DNA of 41,126 nt from Ectothiorhodospiraceae bacterium WFHF3C12. GTDB lineage: Bacteria; Pseudomonadota; Gammaproteobacteria; Nitrococcales; Nitrococcaceae. Positions 1 to 9,727 of this stretch are shown piece by piece. The position numbers and the translations under genes are program-made. The stretch lies in NCBI GenBank assembly GCA_013519935.1, contig JACDUA010000038.1, forward strand, positions 1 through 41,126. Reading direction: 5' to 3'. The notes beneath the pieces are model-generated. The model saw only the letters and a list, made by a program, of their open reading frames with translations. It searched no databases and was not told the origin of the DNA. Numbering within the stretch: the stretch's first letter is position 1; the number at the start of each line of letters is the position of its first letter.

Positions 1-687
1 GTGAACGTAGAGCTGACGGACGGCGAGCGTCATGGCCTGGTAGGCCCCAATGGCGCGGGCAAGTCCACGCTGTTCAACCTGATCTCCGGCGATCAGCGTC
101 CCACCGCCGGGGACATCGCGCTGTATGGACGCCGCATCGGAGGCCTTTCGCCAGAGCGCATCAGCCGTCTCGGTCTGGCCCGCTCGTTTCAGATAACCAA
201 CATCTTTGGACGCCTGTCGGCGCTGGAGAACGTGCGGATCGGGGTCATGGCCCGTCACGGCATCCGTTTCAACCTGTACCGGCGGATCGCACCCATGAAG
301 ACCGTCAATGACGAGGCCCGGGCGATGCTGGAGCAAGTCCGTCTCGGCCATCGGGCCGACGCCCCTGCCTCGGACCTCACCTATTCCGAGCAGCGCTCGC
401 TCGAGATCGGCATGACCCTGGCGACGGGTGCGGAAGTAATCCTGCTGGATGAGCCCACCGCCGGTATGTCCCGGGAGGAGACGGCCTACATCGTGGAACT
501 GATCCGGGAGGTGACCGAGGGCAAGACGCTGCTGGTCGTGGAACATGACATGAGCGTGGTATTCGGCCTGTGCGACCGGATATCGGTGCTGGTCTATGGC
601 CAGATCCTGGCGACGGGGACCCCCGATGAGATTCGCAACAACCCGGAGGTGCAGAAGGCGTACCTGGGAGAGGAGGAGGCTGCCTGA
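1..687 (+). CDS. livG: ABC transporter ATP-binding protein, LivG-type (5' partial)
   Basis: Cytoplasmic ATPase subunit of a branched-chain amino acid/amide-type (HAAT) ABC importer. The visible protein has Walker A GPNGAGKST near residue 17, the LivG-type sequence RSFQITNIF, a signature-region helix around residues 126-136 (LTYSEQRSLEIG, a variant of LSGG), Walker B with catalytic Glu (VILLDEPTAG) and the H-loop (VVEHDMSVV). The window opens inside the gene: the first codon, GTG, is probably an internal Val, because about 15-20 residues normally precede this point. The stop overlaps the start of the next gene (TGATG), so the two are translationally coupled. Substrate is not readable from the ATPase. 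The downstream acyl-CoA genes suggest a carboxylate or amino-acid-like compound. Confidence 0.93.
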   Translation: MNVELTDGERHGLVGPNGAGKSTLFNLISGDQRPTAGDIALYGRRIGGLSPERISRLGLARSFQITNIFGRLSALENVRIGVMARHGIRFNLYRRIAPMKTVNDEARAMLEQVRLGHRADAPASDLTYSEQRSLEIGMTLATGAEVILLDEPTAGMSREETAYIVELIREVTEGKTLLVVEHDMSVVFGLCDRISVLVYGQILATGTPDEIRNNPEVQKAYLGEEEAA

Positions 688-1394
688 TGCTGTTGGAAGT
701 CAGCAATCTGCACGCCTACTACGGCAAGAGTCATATCCTCCACGGCGTTAACTTCAGCCTTGAGTCGGCGGATATTGTCGCGCTGCTCGGGCGCAACGGC
801 TCGGGCCGCTCCACCACCCTGAAGGCGATGATGGGGCTGGTGCCGCCCAATCCGGGCAGCATCCGCCTCCGCGGCCAGGAGCTGGCCGGCAAGGGCGCTC
901 ACGTCATTGCCCGTCGGGGGTTGGGTTACGTCCCCGAAGAGCGGCTGGTCTTCCCCAATCTGACCGTCGAGGAAAACCTGCTGATGGGCATGCAGCCGGG
1001 CGCCGAGGGTGCGCCGCGCTGGAGCATGGAGGATATGTACCAGTACTTCCCGCGCCTGCGGGAAAGACGGGGTCAGCGAGCCGGTAACCTCTCCGGCGGC
1101 GAGCAGCAAATGTTGACTATCTGCCGCACGCTGCTGGGCAATCCCCTGGTGCTGCTGGTGGATGAGCCCACCGAAGGGTTGGCGCCGATGATCATCCAGG
1201 TGGTGATGGACGTCATCCGCGACATTCACGCCAAGGGCGTGTCCGTGCTCCTGGTGGAGCAGAAGATGACCATGGCCCTGCGGGTCGCGAGCCGCGTGAT
1301 GGTTATGGGCCACGGCGAGATCGTGTTCACCGGTACCACCGAGGAGATGCAGGCGCGGGAGGACATCCGCCGTGACTGGCTGGAGGTTGCCTGA
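687..1394 (+). CDS. livF: ABC transporter ATP-binding protein, LivF-type
   Basis: Second ATPase of the HAAT importer, 235 aa, the usual LivF length. It carries the signature LSGGEQQML, Walker B with Glu (LLVDEPTEGL), and an H-loop variant (LVEQKMTMAL, with Gln where His is usual, as in many LivF proteins). The Walker A reads GRNGSGRST: the phosphate-binding Lys is replaced by Arg, clear from the CGC codon. The start ATG overlaps the livG stop. Its partner permeases and binding protein must lie upstream of the window. The acyl-CoA synthetase begins about 40 bases downstream, so one operon is likely. Confidence 0.93.
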   Translation: MLLEVSNLHAYYGKSHILHGVNFSLESADIVALLGRNGSGRSTTLKAMMGLVPPNPGSIRLRGQELAGKGAHVIARRGLGYVPEERLVFPNLTVEENLLMGMQPGAEGAPRWSMEDMYQYFPRLRERRGQRAGNLSGGEQQMLTICRTLLGNPLVLLVDEPTEGLAPMIIQVVMDVIRDIHAKGVSVLLVEQKMTMALRVASRVMVMGHGEIVFTGTTEEMQAREDIRRDWLEVA

Positions 1395-1434
1395 TGGTGG
1401 AGCGGTACGCGATCGAATGCTGGAGGACGAAATC

Positions 1435-3045
1435 ATGACCGGCGCTGCGGTAGAGCAACGATTCGCCACCCGCCGCGAGTGTCATTTCGGTGACCGCGTG
1501 ATGCGGTGTTTCGTCAATCGCCCGGAGTCGGTGCAGGCGATGCTGGCCGCGGCCGTCGAGACTAACCCGCAGGGCGATGCCTTCGTCTACGAGGGCGAGC
1601 GGATCTCCTACCGCGCACTGGGTGAGATCGCGGCCCGCGTGGCGGCCAACCTTGCCGATCGCGGTGTTTCGCCCGGCGACCGCGTGACTCTGGTGCTGCG
1701 CAACGGTCCGGCTTTCATGTATGCCCTGCTGGGCACGCTCTGGCTGGGTGGTATCGCCGTGCCCGTCAACGCCCGGGAGCAAGGCGCCGGGATTGGCCAT
1801 ATCGTCGCGGACTGCACGGCCAGCGCGGTGATCATCGAGCCGGACCTGCTGGAGCGGCTGGAGGCCACCGAGGCGGGGCGTTCGATTGGCCGCGTGTTCG
1901 TGGACGGTGACGGCGTGGGCGCGGCCGAGCCTTTCGCCGCCCTGCTGGGGGAAAGCGCGAGCCCAGTGCCCGTGGCGAGGCCGGCGGAGGCGGACACGGC
2001 CGTCATCCTCTACACCTCGGGCACCACGGGCACGCCCAAAGGGGCCATGCAGACGCATCTCAACATCACGCACTCGGTGATCTTCTGGGAGCGGTGCATG
2101 GGTCTGCGCCGGGGCGAGCGCTCCTTGCTGGCGGTGCCGGCGAGTCACGTCACGGGGCTCATGGCGATCGTGTTCAGCATGATCCGCATGGCTGGTTGCA
2201 CCGTTCTAATGCGCGAGTTCGACGCAGGCGAGTTCAACCGCCTCGCCGCCGAGGAGCGGGTCAACAGCACCGTCATGGTGCCCGCGATGTACAAGCTCTG
2301 CCTGATGCGGGCCAATTTCGACGAAGTGGATCTCAGCGCCTGGCGCACGGGTTGTTTCGGTGGTGCTCCCATGCCCGAGGCCACCATCCTGGAGTTTCGG
2401 GAGCGCTTGCCTCACCTGGAGCTGATGAATGCTTACGGGGCCACGGAGACCTGCACCGTGGTCACGGCCATTCCGCCCGCTCGGCAGCTCGAATACTTGG
2501 ACAGCATCGGCAAGGTCGTCGACTGCGTGGATATCCTGGTTATGGATGAGCATGGACGGGAGATGCCGCCCGGGGAGACCGGGGAGCTATGGATCGCCGG
2601 GCCGGTGGTTATCCCGGGCTACTGGGGTGATCCGGACCGTACTGCGGAGGCCTTTGTGGGCGGATATTGGCGCTCGGGGGATATCGGCTCCAAGGATGCC
2701 GCCGGGTTCGTGCGCCTGCATGACCGCAAGAAGGACCTGGTCATTCGCGGTGGGTACAACGTCTACAGCATCGAGGTGGAGAACGCCATTGCCTACCACG
2801 AGGGCGTCGCCGAGTGCGCGGTGGTGGGCGAGCCCGACCCGGTGCTGGGCGAGAAGATCCACGCCTTCGTCTCGGTGACCGACCCGTCGTTGGATGAAGC
2901 ACGGATCCGCGAGTTCTGCGCGAGCCGTCTAGCGGACTACAAGGTGCCCGACCGGGTCACGTTGCAGAGCGCGCCGTTGCCGCGCAACGCGAATGGCAAA
3001 GTGATCAAGCGCGATCTGCGCGTGATGTTGGCCGACGGGGGCTGA
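1435..3045 (+). CDS. Class I adenylate-forming acyl-CoA synthetase (AMP-binding)
   Basis: ATP-dependent activation of a carboxylic acid to its CoA thioester through an acyl-adenylate. Motifs in order: P-loop A3 motif YTSGTTGTPKG, A5 region NAYGATET, A7-A8 hinge YWRSGDIG and RKKDLVIRGGYNVYSIEVE, and the A10 catalytic Lys in PRNANGKVIKRD near the C-terminus. About 536 aa, normal for the family. I chose ATG 1435 because GGAGG sits eight bases upstream. The in-frame ATG at 1417 and a GTG at 1372 inside livF are less likely. It lies between the ABC importer and an acyl-CoA dehydrogenase, which fits import, activation and alpha,beta-oxidation of a short or medium acid. Exact substrate is unknown. 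Confidence 0.93.
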   Translation: MTGAAVEQRFATRRECHFGDRVMRCFVNRPESVQAMLAAAVETNPQGDAFVYEGERISYRALGEIAARVAANLADRGVSPGDRVTLVLRNGPAFMYALLGTLWLGGIAVPVNAREQGAGIGHIVADCTASAVIIEPDLLERLEATEAGRSIGRVFVDGDGVGAAEPFAALLGESASPVPVARPAEADTAVILYTSGTTGTPKGAMQTHLNITHSVIFWERCMGLRRGERSLLAVPASHVTGLMAIVFSMIRMAGCTVLMREFDAGEFNRLAAEERVNSTVMVPAMYKLCLMRANFDEVDLSAWRTGCFGGAPMPEATILEFRERLPHLELMNAYGATETCTVVTAIPPARQLEYLDSIGKVVDCVDILVMDEHGREMPPGETGELWIAGPVVIPGYWGDPDRTAEAFVGGYWRSGDIGSKDAAGFVRLHDRKKDLVIRGGYNVYSIEVENAIAYHEGVAECAVVGEPDPVLGEKIHAFVSVTDPSLDEARIREFCASRLADYKVPDRVTLQSAPLPRNANGKVIKRDLRVMLADGG

Positions 3046-3084
3046 CCGCCCCCGGCGTTGCCCATTGTACCTAGGAGTCCAAGT

Positions 3085-4290
<1,206 letters not shown>

Positions 4291-4706
4291 CCGGGGCATG
4301 TTTGGAGGAATGGTTGGTGCCTAGCGGCTGACACAGGCCGTAGGTAATGTCGGTGGCTGAGTAATTCTGCGCAGCACGGCATGTCATGGCGTCTTCGCCG
4401 GCGGAGAATGTACAGAGTGCCTTCTAGGCTAATTGGCCCAATGCGCTGTCGGCAGTGGATGCTTACAGCGCGCGTACCTGACAGGACCTTGTTTACGTGG
4501 CTCTTGAAATTGACGGCTTCACTTGGTGATGAGACGACTCTTGAACCAAAGCGGCATACGTTAATCCGCTATACCGGTAATAGACGGCCCGACGGGCCGG
4601 GCTCACCGAAAAGGTCTCCGAAGAAGTTGGGAAGGGGAGGCGTCAGTCGCGCTTGAGTTGGCATTGGTACAACATCATTCGTCCGCGCTGAATGGAGGAG
4701 CTAGGT
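4291..4706. other. Intergenic, 416 bp, one GC palindrome
   Basis: No convincing gene. A 91-residue open frame here is rich in Arg/Pro and matches nothing I know. At 4585-4599 there is a perfect GC-rich palindrome (CGGCCCG-A-CGGGCCG). It could act as a weak terminator for the acyl-CoA operon, but no T-run follows. A good Shine-Dalgarno (GGAGGAG, 4694) belongs to the next gene. Confidence 0.5.
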
Positions 4707-5612
4707 ATGACTAGGATAGCGGTAATCGGTGATCTTCACGGCTTTTGGGATGAGCGGGATACCGATTACTTCAACGACGCGGACTATGAACAAATCCTCT
4801 TTCTGGGCGATCTACCTCGGTTAGCCGGTGGCGAGGAAGTCGCGCGGGAGATAAGCCAGCTTAGGCGGCCGGCGCTTTTGATCCCCGGAAACCATGATGG
4901 ATCCACCGTTCTGCAGCTATATGCCGAGATGTGCCATCGCGAGAGAGCTGCGAGACGGCTGAGCCGCGGCCAGGAGGAGCGCGTACGAGCCCTGGAAGTA
5001 GCCCTCGGGCCGGTTCTGTTAGCCGGGTACAGTCTGCACGACTGCGGGGAGTTCTCGATCATCGCCGCGCGTCCGCATTCCATGGGCGGCGATAGGCTGT
5101 ATTTCGCTGACTACCTGGACCGTCAATTCGGCATTGACTCTTTGGCGGCGTCTGCGGAGCGTCTTCGCAATCTGGTTGACCGAGCCGCAGAGCAGGTCCT
5201 ATTTCTCGCCCATAACGGTCCCAGTGGCTTGGGAGATGAACCGGACTCGATCTGGGGCTGTGACTTCGACCCCGCTCGTGGGGATTTTGGTGACCACGAC
5301 CTGCGCCAAGCAATCGATTATGCGTGGCGTACCGGACGTCGCGTTCGTGCCGTGCTGGCCGGACATATGCATCATCGTGTTTCGGGTGGGTATCGGCCTT
5401 GGTGTCGGTTTGAGGGGGAGACGCTGCACCTGAATGCCGCTCGCGTTCCACGGGTGAAGCATGCGGAGGAGGGCAAACTCAGGCATCACCTGCGGCTCGA
5501 GATCTATGGTAACGAAACGCGTGCCACCGAAATCTGGGTGGGGGATGACCTGAACGAGATTCCCGGTTCGACAGCAACCGGTGCCTGTGAGGGCGCCGCA
5601 GCGGAGTGGTGA
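4707..5612 (+). CDS. Calcineurin-like metallophosphoesterase
   Basis: Two-metal phosphoesterase, about 301 aa, probably cytoplasmic since no signal peptide or membrane segment is visible. The metal-site motifs are all present in order: GDLHG (residues 8-12), FLGDLPR, PGNHDGS, an internal LAHNGPSG, and GHMHHR near residue 217. Start ATG 4707 follows GGAGGAG by six bases. The ATG at 4692 is in frame but overlaps that ribosome site. Isolated, with long gaps on both sides, so context gives no substrate. Family members hydrolyse nucleotides, phosphodiesters or phosphoproteins, and I cannot choose among these. Confidence 0.88.
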   Translation: MTRIAVIGDLHGFWDERDTDYFNDADYEQILFLGDLPRLAGGEEVAREISQLRRPALLIPGNHDGSTVLQLYAEMCHRERAARRLSRGQEERVRALEVALGPVLLAGYSLHDCGEFSIIAARPHSMGGDRLYFADYLDRQFGIDSLAASAERLRNLVDRAAEQVLFLAHNGPSGLGDEPDSIWGCDFDPARGDFGDHDLRQAIDYAWRTGRRVRAVLAGHMHHRVSGGYRPWCRFEGETLHLNAARVPRVKHAEEGKLRHHLRLEIYGNETRATEIWVGDDLNEIPGSTATGACEGAAAEW

Positions 5613-6068
5613 AGAGCGCATTCCTCCATGCGGCCATCCGGTCGGCATGGCTGGTGAGCCTGACCTACCGCATACTCTGCAGATCGCCGGTTCCATTCAG
5701 TTCTACATCCCCCGCTGCACATGGATACGATAGGGAAACACTGATTTATTCCTCGCCGACCGGGTGACCTTGCACCACATTTTGCGGCAGACCACGATTG
5801 GTTCCGGCTGTGGATTGATCAGCTAGGTTGGTACGCTATTCCCCCGCAATATGCTCGGGCCTGACTCTAGAGAAATTTGCCCACTTTCCCAACATGGGCG
5901 GGCACCTCCAAGAACTGAGCAGTCGGTCACACTAATGGCTTGCATCAGTGTCGCTTGGGGACCAACGTCATAGTGGGGGACTTGTACAGGACTTCCCTTC
6001 ATTGGCCCGCGCTTCAACAAGCGTCGTCTTTTTCTGAGTGATGAGCGGCAACGCCCTTTGGGGGGTAT
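5613..6068. other. Intergenic, 456 bp
   Basis: No gene recognised on either strand. It must hold the promoter of the EAL gene. The immediate leader has a G-rich stretch (TTTGGGGGG, ending about five bases before ATG 6069) that could serve as ribosome site. No convincing terminator for the phosphoesterase gene. Confidence 0.4.
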
Positions 6069-7766
6069 ATGCAGCCAGGCCAAAGCGAACGTCGGCTTTT
6101 CGAGGAATTCTTCAGCGGGCCTCGTGTCCGATGGCTGACGGTTGGTTGTGTCATTGTTCTACTCGGCGCGGTCTGGATGCTCGTATTCCTGACCGGTGGT
6201 ACTTCTCATTCCTATCTCCACCTCATTTACATACCCATCGTGCTCGCGGCGGTGAGCTTCGGCCTGGAGGGCGGCATCATCGCCGCGCTGTTCGCGGGTC
6301 TGGTAGTGCTGGGCCCGCTGATGCCGCTGAACGTGGCAACCGGCGAGCCCCAGCCTACGACCAGCTGGGTGTTCAGGGTCGTGTTGATGACGCTAGTCGG
6401 CGGATTCACGGGGCTACTGGTCGGGCGTCTGCGCAAGCGCCTCAGACGCATGCGGTGGAATCTCTACCACCATCCGGTTACCCGGCTGCCAACGCGCCTT
6501 TCTTTGGAGAAGCGCTTGAGCAGAGGGCTGCACCACGACGCGGGCCAGAGGAAACAAGCCCTGGTAATGATCGCCGTCAACAACATCGAGACAGTCTCGA
6601 ACATCCTCGGTTCTCGGAAGGCCGATTCGCTGCCGGCGGCGGTGGCACAGGCCATAACCGGTCGAGCAGGAGGAAGCGGCAGCGTATACCAATTGCACAC
6701 GAACAAACTGGCGGTATTGGTATCGGAGAACCGCCAGCCGATTCACGTGACGGTGCGTCGAGTCATGGAGCTGTTATCCGAGCCGGTCGACGTCGAGGGC
6801 GTCCCCGTTTTCGTCGATACGGTGTTCGGGTCGGTGTCCGTCGCCCTGGGGGAGAGCTCGCCCGAAGAGTTGATCCGCAAGGCGAACATCGCCCTCGAGA
6901 AGGCCCGTGCCCAGGGGCGCCGGCACGTCCAGTACGCCCGGACCAGCGACGATACCGACTCGGACAAGCTGCACCTGCTGTCTGAGTTCCCCAGAGCGGT
7001 TCGCAAGAACGAGCTGCGGTTGTACTTCCAGCCCAAGATCGATCTCCAATCCGGGCAGATAGCCGGCGCGGAGGCCCTGGTTCGTTGGCAGCACCCACGC
7101 CGGGGATTCCTCTCGCCAGGCGCTTTCGTGCCGTGGGTCGAGGAGACGGCCCTCATGCAGAGCCTGACCAATTGGGTGGTGGACGAAGCGCTACGGCATG
7201 CCGGGCGCTGGCATGAGGCCGGCCATCCAATCGGAGTCGCCATCAATATCTCAGCACGGGATCTCTCCGACGAGGGCCTTGTCGAGCACCTCCGGCAATG
7301 CCTCGCCGAGACGAATGTCGATCCGGCGGCGGTTGAGCTCGAGATTACGGAATCCGCCGTAACGAAGGACCCCAAGGCGGCCCTGCGGACATTGGCGAAA
7401 CTCAAGTCCCTGGGCGTGATGATATCAATGGATGATTTTGGTGACGGCTACACCTCGCTCAGCCAACTCAGCAGCCTGCCCCTTGACCGTCTCAAGATCG
7501 ACCAGTCCATCATCCGCGGCGCCCACGATGAGCCGAGAAGGCGCAAGATCGTGGCCGCCATATTGAGCCTGGCCGACGAACTGGATCTGCCCTGTGTTGC
7601 CGAGGGCATAGAAGACCAGGCCACCGAGGACATGCTCAAAGCACTCGGTTGCCGATACGGCCAGGGGTTCTACTACAGCAAACCCGTAACGCCCGCCCAG
7701 CTCCTGTACCAACACAAGGGCGGGACCAGTCATCGAGAGGTGGGCGCTAGAGCGCATACCAGGTAA
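6069..7766 (+). CDS. Membrane EAL-domain c-di-GMP phosphodiesterase with degenerate GGDEF
   Basis: 565 aa. Three or four hydrophobic segments (about residues 20-125) anchor it in the inner membrane. Next comes a GGDEF-like domain (about 130-290) in which the GGDEF loop is lost: YQLHTNKLAVLV stands where R-Y-GGDEF should be, so cyclase activity is unlikely. The EAL domain (about 305-555) looks catalytically complete. It has EAL at 335-337 (GAEALVRW), Asn in INISARDL, Glu in ELEITES, the Asp pair in MDDFGDGYTSL, Lys in LDRLKID, Glu in AEGIED, and Gln in the YGQGFYYSKP ending. Predicted to hydrolyse c-di-GMP to pGpG. The next gene is a separate cyclase on the same strand, 500 bp away, so the two may set opposing sides of one signal. 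Confidence 0.92.
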   Translation: MQPGQSERRLFEEFFSGPRVRWLTVGCVIVLLGAVWMLVFLTGGTSHSYLHLIYIPIVLAAVSFGLEGGIIAALFAGLVVLGPLMPLNVATGEPQPTTSWVFRVVLMTLVGGFTGLLVGRLRKRLRRMRWNLYHHPVTRLPTRLSLEKRLSRGLHHDAGQRKQALVMIAVNNIETVSNILGSRKADSLPAAVAQAITGRAGGSGSVYQLHTNKLAVLVSENRQPIHVTVRRVMELLSEPVDVEGVPVFVDTVFGSVSVALGESSPEELIRKANIALEKARAQGRRHVQYARTSDDTDSDKLHLLSEFPRAVRKNELRLYFQPKIDLQSGQIAGAEALVRWQHPRRGFLSPGAFVPWVEETALMQSLTNWVVDEALRHAGRWHEAGHPIGVAINISARDLSDEGLVEHLRQCLAETNVDPAAVELEITESAVTKDPKAALRTLAKLKSLGVMISMDDFGDGYTSLSQLSSLPLDRLKIDQSIIRGAHDEPRRRKIVAAILSLADELDLPCVAEGIEDQATEDMLKALGCRYGQGFYYSKPVTPAQLLYQHKGGTSHREVGARAHTR

Positions 7767-8265
7767 AAGCGCGTCCTGTGGACTTCGATCGGAGGTTTCT
7801 ACGGTTCCGCCAGGTCGCTCCGTTCACTCCCAATTCCGAAACGCTGGCTCTCGCCCAGCCAGACAAATGACAGCGACGGCGCTCAGCGTGCTCCGGGATT
7901 TTGAACACGATCGCCGACATCAGGATGCTGCATTGCGACATCGGCGGTGGATACCCCCGTATCCAGTCTGTTAACGTCGCGGCCCTTTGCAAGGTGACTC
8001 GGTGGTAACCGGTAAGTCACCTCGCAGCAGATGGGCCTACCTTCCTGGCTTTCACGCCATGCATGGCAGCGCATCCGTGCCGGACATCGGCCTGCAGGTA
8101 CAACTTTGACTCGCATCCAGTCGGCACCGCCGTCGTGAGTGTCACCGTCTGCGTGGAGCCGCGACGATCGGCCGGAACCACCACGTTCGGTCCGGATATT
8201 AGAAGCGCATTAGACGCGGCGCGGCGCCTCCGTGGCCGTCTGCCGCGAGGTGCATCGTACTCCAT
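7767..8265. other. Intergenic, 499 bp, with an inverted repeat
   Basis: No gene recognised. At 7992-7999 and 8015-8022 there is a perfect 8-bp inverted repeat (AGGTGACT...AGTCACCT) around a 15-base spacer that itself contains GGTTACC-type symmetry (GGTAACC). It could be an operator or a transcript hairpin between the phosphodiesterase and cyclase genes. No T-run follows, so it is not a classic terminator. Confidence 0.45.
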
Positions 8266-9258
8266 ATGGTAGAGAACCGCGGATCAATGGTGGCGCAGGA
8301 AATGCGAGCCGCGTTGCTTAAACGGCTCTGCATCCTCGTGATCCTTGTCACTTTGCCGTTCTTCGTCCTTCACATGGCCGTAGAAGACGCCCGACTAGCC
8401 TCGCTCTCAGGCGCCATCATCGGCGTAACCGGCATTGTGCTGGGGATTTCCCTGAGGTGGGGCGCCACGCAGGTTCTCACCTGGACACTTACCCTGCTAC
8501 TCGTGGCACTCTCGGCCGTCGCCGCGCGCCTTGCGCCAATGGTGATCCAGCCGTGGCTCTACCCACTATGCGTCTCATTTTTCTTCATCCTCCCGGCACC
8601 GGGTGCCACTGTCGCCGGGGTCCTTCTGTTTCTGGCCTGCTTTCCGAGCTTCTTCGGTGTGATGGCACCTATTGAACTGACGCGCGCCATGGTCACGGGC
8701 CTAATGACTGTAGCGTTGAGCGCGTCTCTCGCGGATCTATTCACGCGACGTGGCCACCTGCTGTTCCGACTGGCCACAGAGGATGCATTAACGGGTGCAG
8801 GCAACCGCCGCGGTCTGTTCCTGGAACTGGATCGGATCGGGGGCGAAAAGCGCCGGGATAACGGGACAGCGATTCTTCTAATCGATGCCGACCACTTCAA
8901 GCGTGTCAACGACCTGCACGGACACTCAACTGGCGACCGAGCTCTTAAGGCATTGAGTAGCAGGATCAAGGCGAGTTGCAGGAAGTCTGATCGCCTTTAC
9001 CGCTATGGCGGCGAGGAGTTCGTGCTGATCGCGCATGGGGTCGACCGGGAGGGTGCTGTACGGCTGGGGGAGAAGATTCGCGCGAATGTTGCAGGCGAGC
9101 CGCTGGTCGACGGCTTACGTCTGACCGTATCAATCGGCATCGCGGCATTGACCGCGGATACGGAACCGACCACTTCAATGAGCCACGCGGACAATGCGCT
9201 CTATGATGCGAAAGCGTCGGGCAGGAATCGCGTTGAGACCGCTTCCCCTACCAGCTAA
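8266..9258 (+). CDS. Membrane diguanylate cyclase (GGEEF)
   Basis: Makes c-di-GMP from two GTP. 330 aa. Five or six hydrophobic segments occupy residues about 18-160 (a MASE-like sensor module I cannot name), then a GGDEF domain from about 168. The active loop reads RYGGEEF (GGEEF at 248-252), a functional variant. The product-inhibition I-site RKSD lies five residues before it, at the canonical spacing. The substrate-binding segment LLIDADHFKRVND is intact. ATG 8266 is the longest start. In-frame ATGs at 8287 and 8302 are possible and none has a strong ribosome site. Pairs with the EAL protein upstream as a synthesis/degradation set. Confidence 0.92.
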   Translation: MVENRGSMVAQEMRAALLKRLCILVILVTLPFFVLHMAVEDARLASLSGAIIGVTGIVLGISLRWGATQVLTWTLTLLLVALSAVAARLAPMVIQPWLYPLCVSFFFILPAPGATVAGVLLFLACFPSFFGVMAPIELTRAMVTGLMTVALSASLADLFTRRGHLLFRLATEDALTGAGNRRGLFLELDRIGGEKRRDNGTAILLIDADHFKRVNDLHGHSTGDRALKALSSRIKASCRKSDRLYRYGGEEFVLIAHGVDREGAVRLGEKIRANVAGEPLVDGLRLTVSIGIAALTADTEPTTSMSHADNALYDAKASGRNRVETASPTS

Positions 9259-9302
9259 TCCGGACATCACACGCGCGTGCTACAGACAGCGGGTGACTTG
9301 AG

Positions 9303-9536
9303 CTGCCTCAACTCGGCCCTGGAGTGGCTGAAACCGACCGAATATGCCCGCCAACAGGCGCTTTCGGCGAAACCCGGGGCTCCAAAAGAGGCCGGATCTT
9401 CTACCTGAAGGCGGTCCGGATATTGGGGAGGGGTCAAGAGGCCGGATTTTCTACCTGAAAGCGGTCCGGATATTGGGGAGGGGTCAATCATGCCGACTTT
9501 CTAGCCTTCGGTGGTCCGGAAACCTCGGGAGGGGTC
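9303..9536 (+). mobile_element. IS3-family element, right-end remnant
   Basis: Only the last residues of an IS3-type OrfB remain (LNSALEWLKPTEYARQ, about 9309-9356), followed by the terminal region of the element. The same C-terminus (HSALEWLTPTEYARQ) and the same downstream motif occur in inverted orientation at 24018-24395, so both derive from one IS type. The rest of the transposase is gone and the piece cannot move. Confidence 0.75.
9386..9536 (+). repeat. 50-bp tandem repeat of an IS3 terminal sequence (about three copies)
   Basis: Units at 9386-9435, 9436-9485 and 9486-9536. The first two differ at only a few bases; the third is diverged, keeping GGTCCGGA and GGGAGGGGTC. Each unit runs from AAGAGGCCGGAT to the element tip GGAGGGGTC, whose reverse complement is a TGACCC-type IS end. 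The first about 33 bases also match the inverted IS3 fragment near 24 kb. Likely arose by slippage or by successive one-ended IS events. Confidence 0.8.
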
Positions 9537-9679
9537 ACCAAGGAGCAGCGAGAGGCTATGGCATGGCGCGCTGGTTCCGACTGTTATGCGCGTCGTGTGC
9601 ATGATCCCACACCTACAAAGGTGTATCGCTAACGCCTGTCCCGTAATTCAAGTGACTGAGGTGCATCCTTACCGAAGCC

Positions 9680-9707
9680 TACTCTAGCGAGTCATACAAC
9701 TAGAGTA
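9680..9707. promoter_or_regulatory. Inverted repeat upstream of the aldehyde dehydrogenase
   Basis: Perfect 8-bp arms TACTCTAG (9680-9687) and CTAGAGTA (9700-9707) with a 12-base spacer, ending eight bases before the ribosome site AAGGAGG (9714). Its place fits an operator or a 5' leader hairpin controlling the aldehyde dehydrogenase. I found no sigma-54 promoter in the expected form. Confidence 0.5.
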
Positions 9708-9727
9708 ATCGCAAAGGAGGAAGAGCC

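Noticed and set aside
594-1469. 291-codon minus-strand frame
   Set aside because: Antisense shadow of livF in GC-rich DNA, His/Gln/Arg-rich, no motif.
5745-5815. Duplicated end of the acyl-CoA synthetase gene (a shared DRVTL-coding stretch)
   Set aside because: The match is under 20 bases and not supported by flanking sequence; likely chance.
6038-6985. 315-codon frame overlapping the EAL gene
   Set aside because: Shifted reading of the same DNA, Arg/Pro/Gly-rich and without any motif, while the EAL protein has clear motifs.
9386-9536. CRISPR array
   Set aside because: The repeats abut each other with no spacers and match an IS end.
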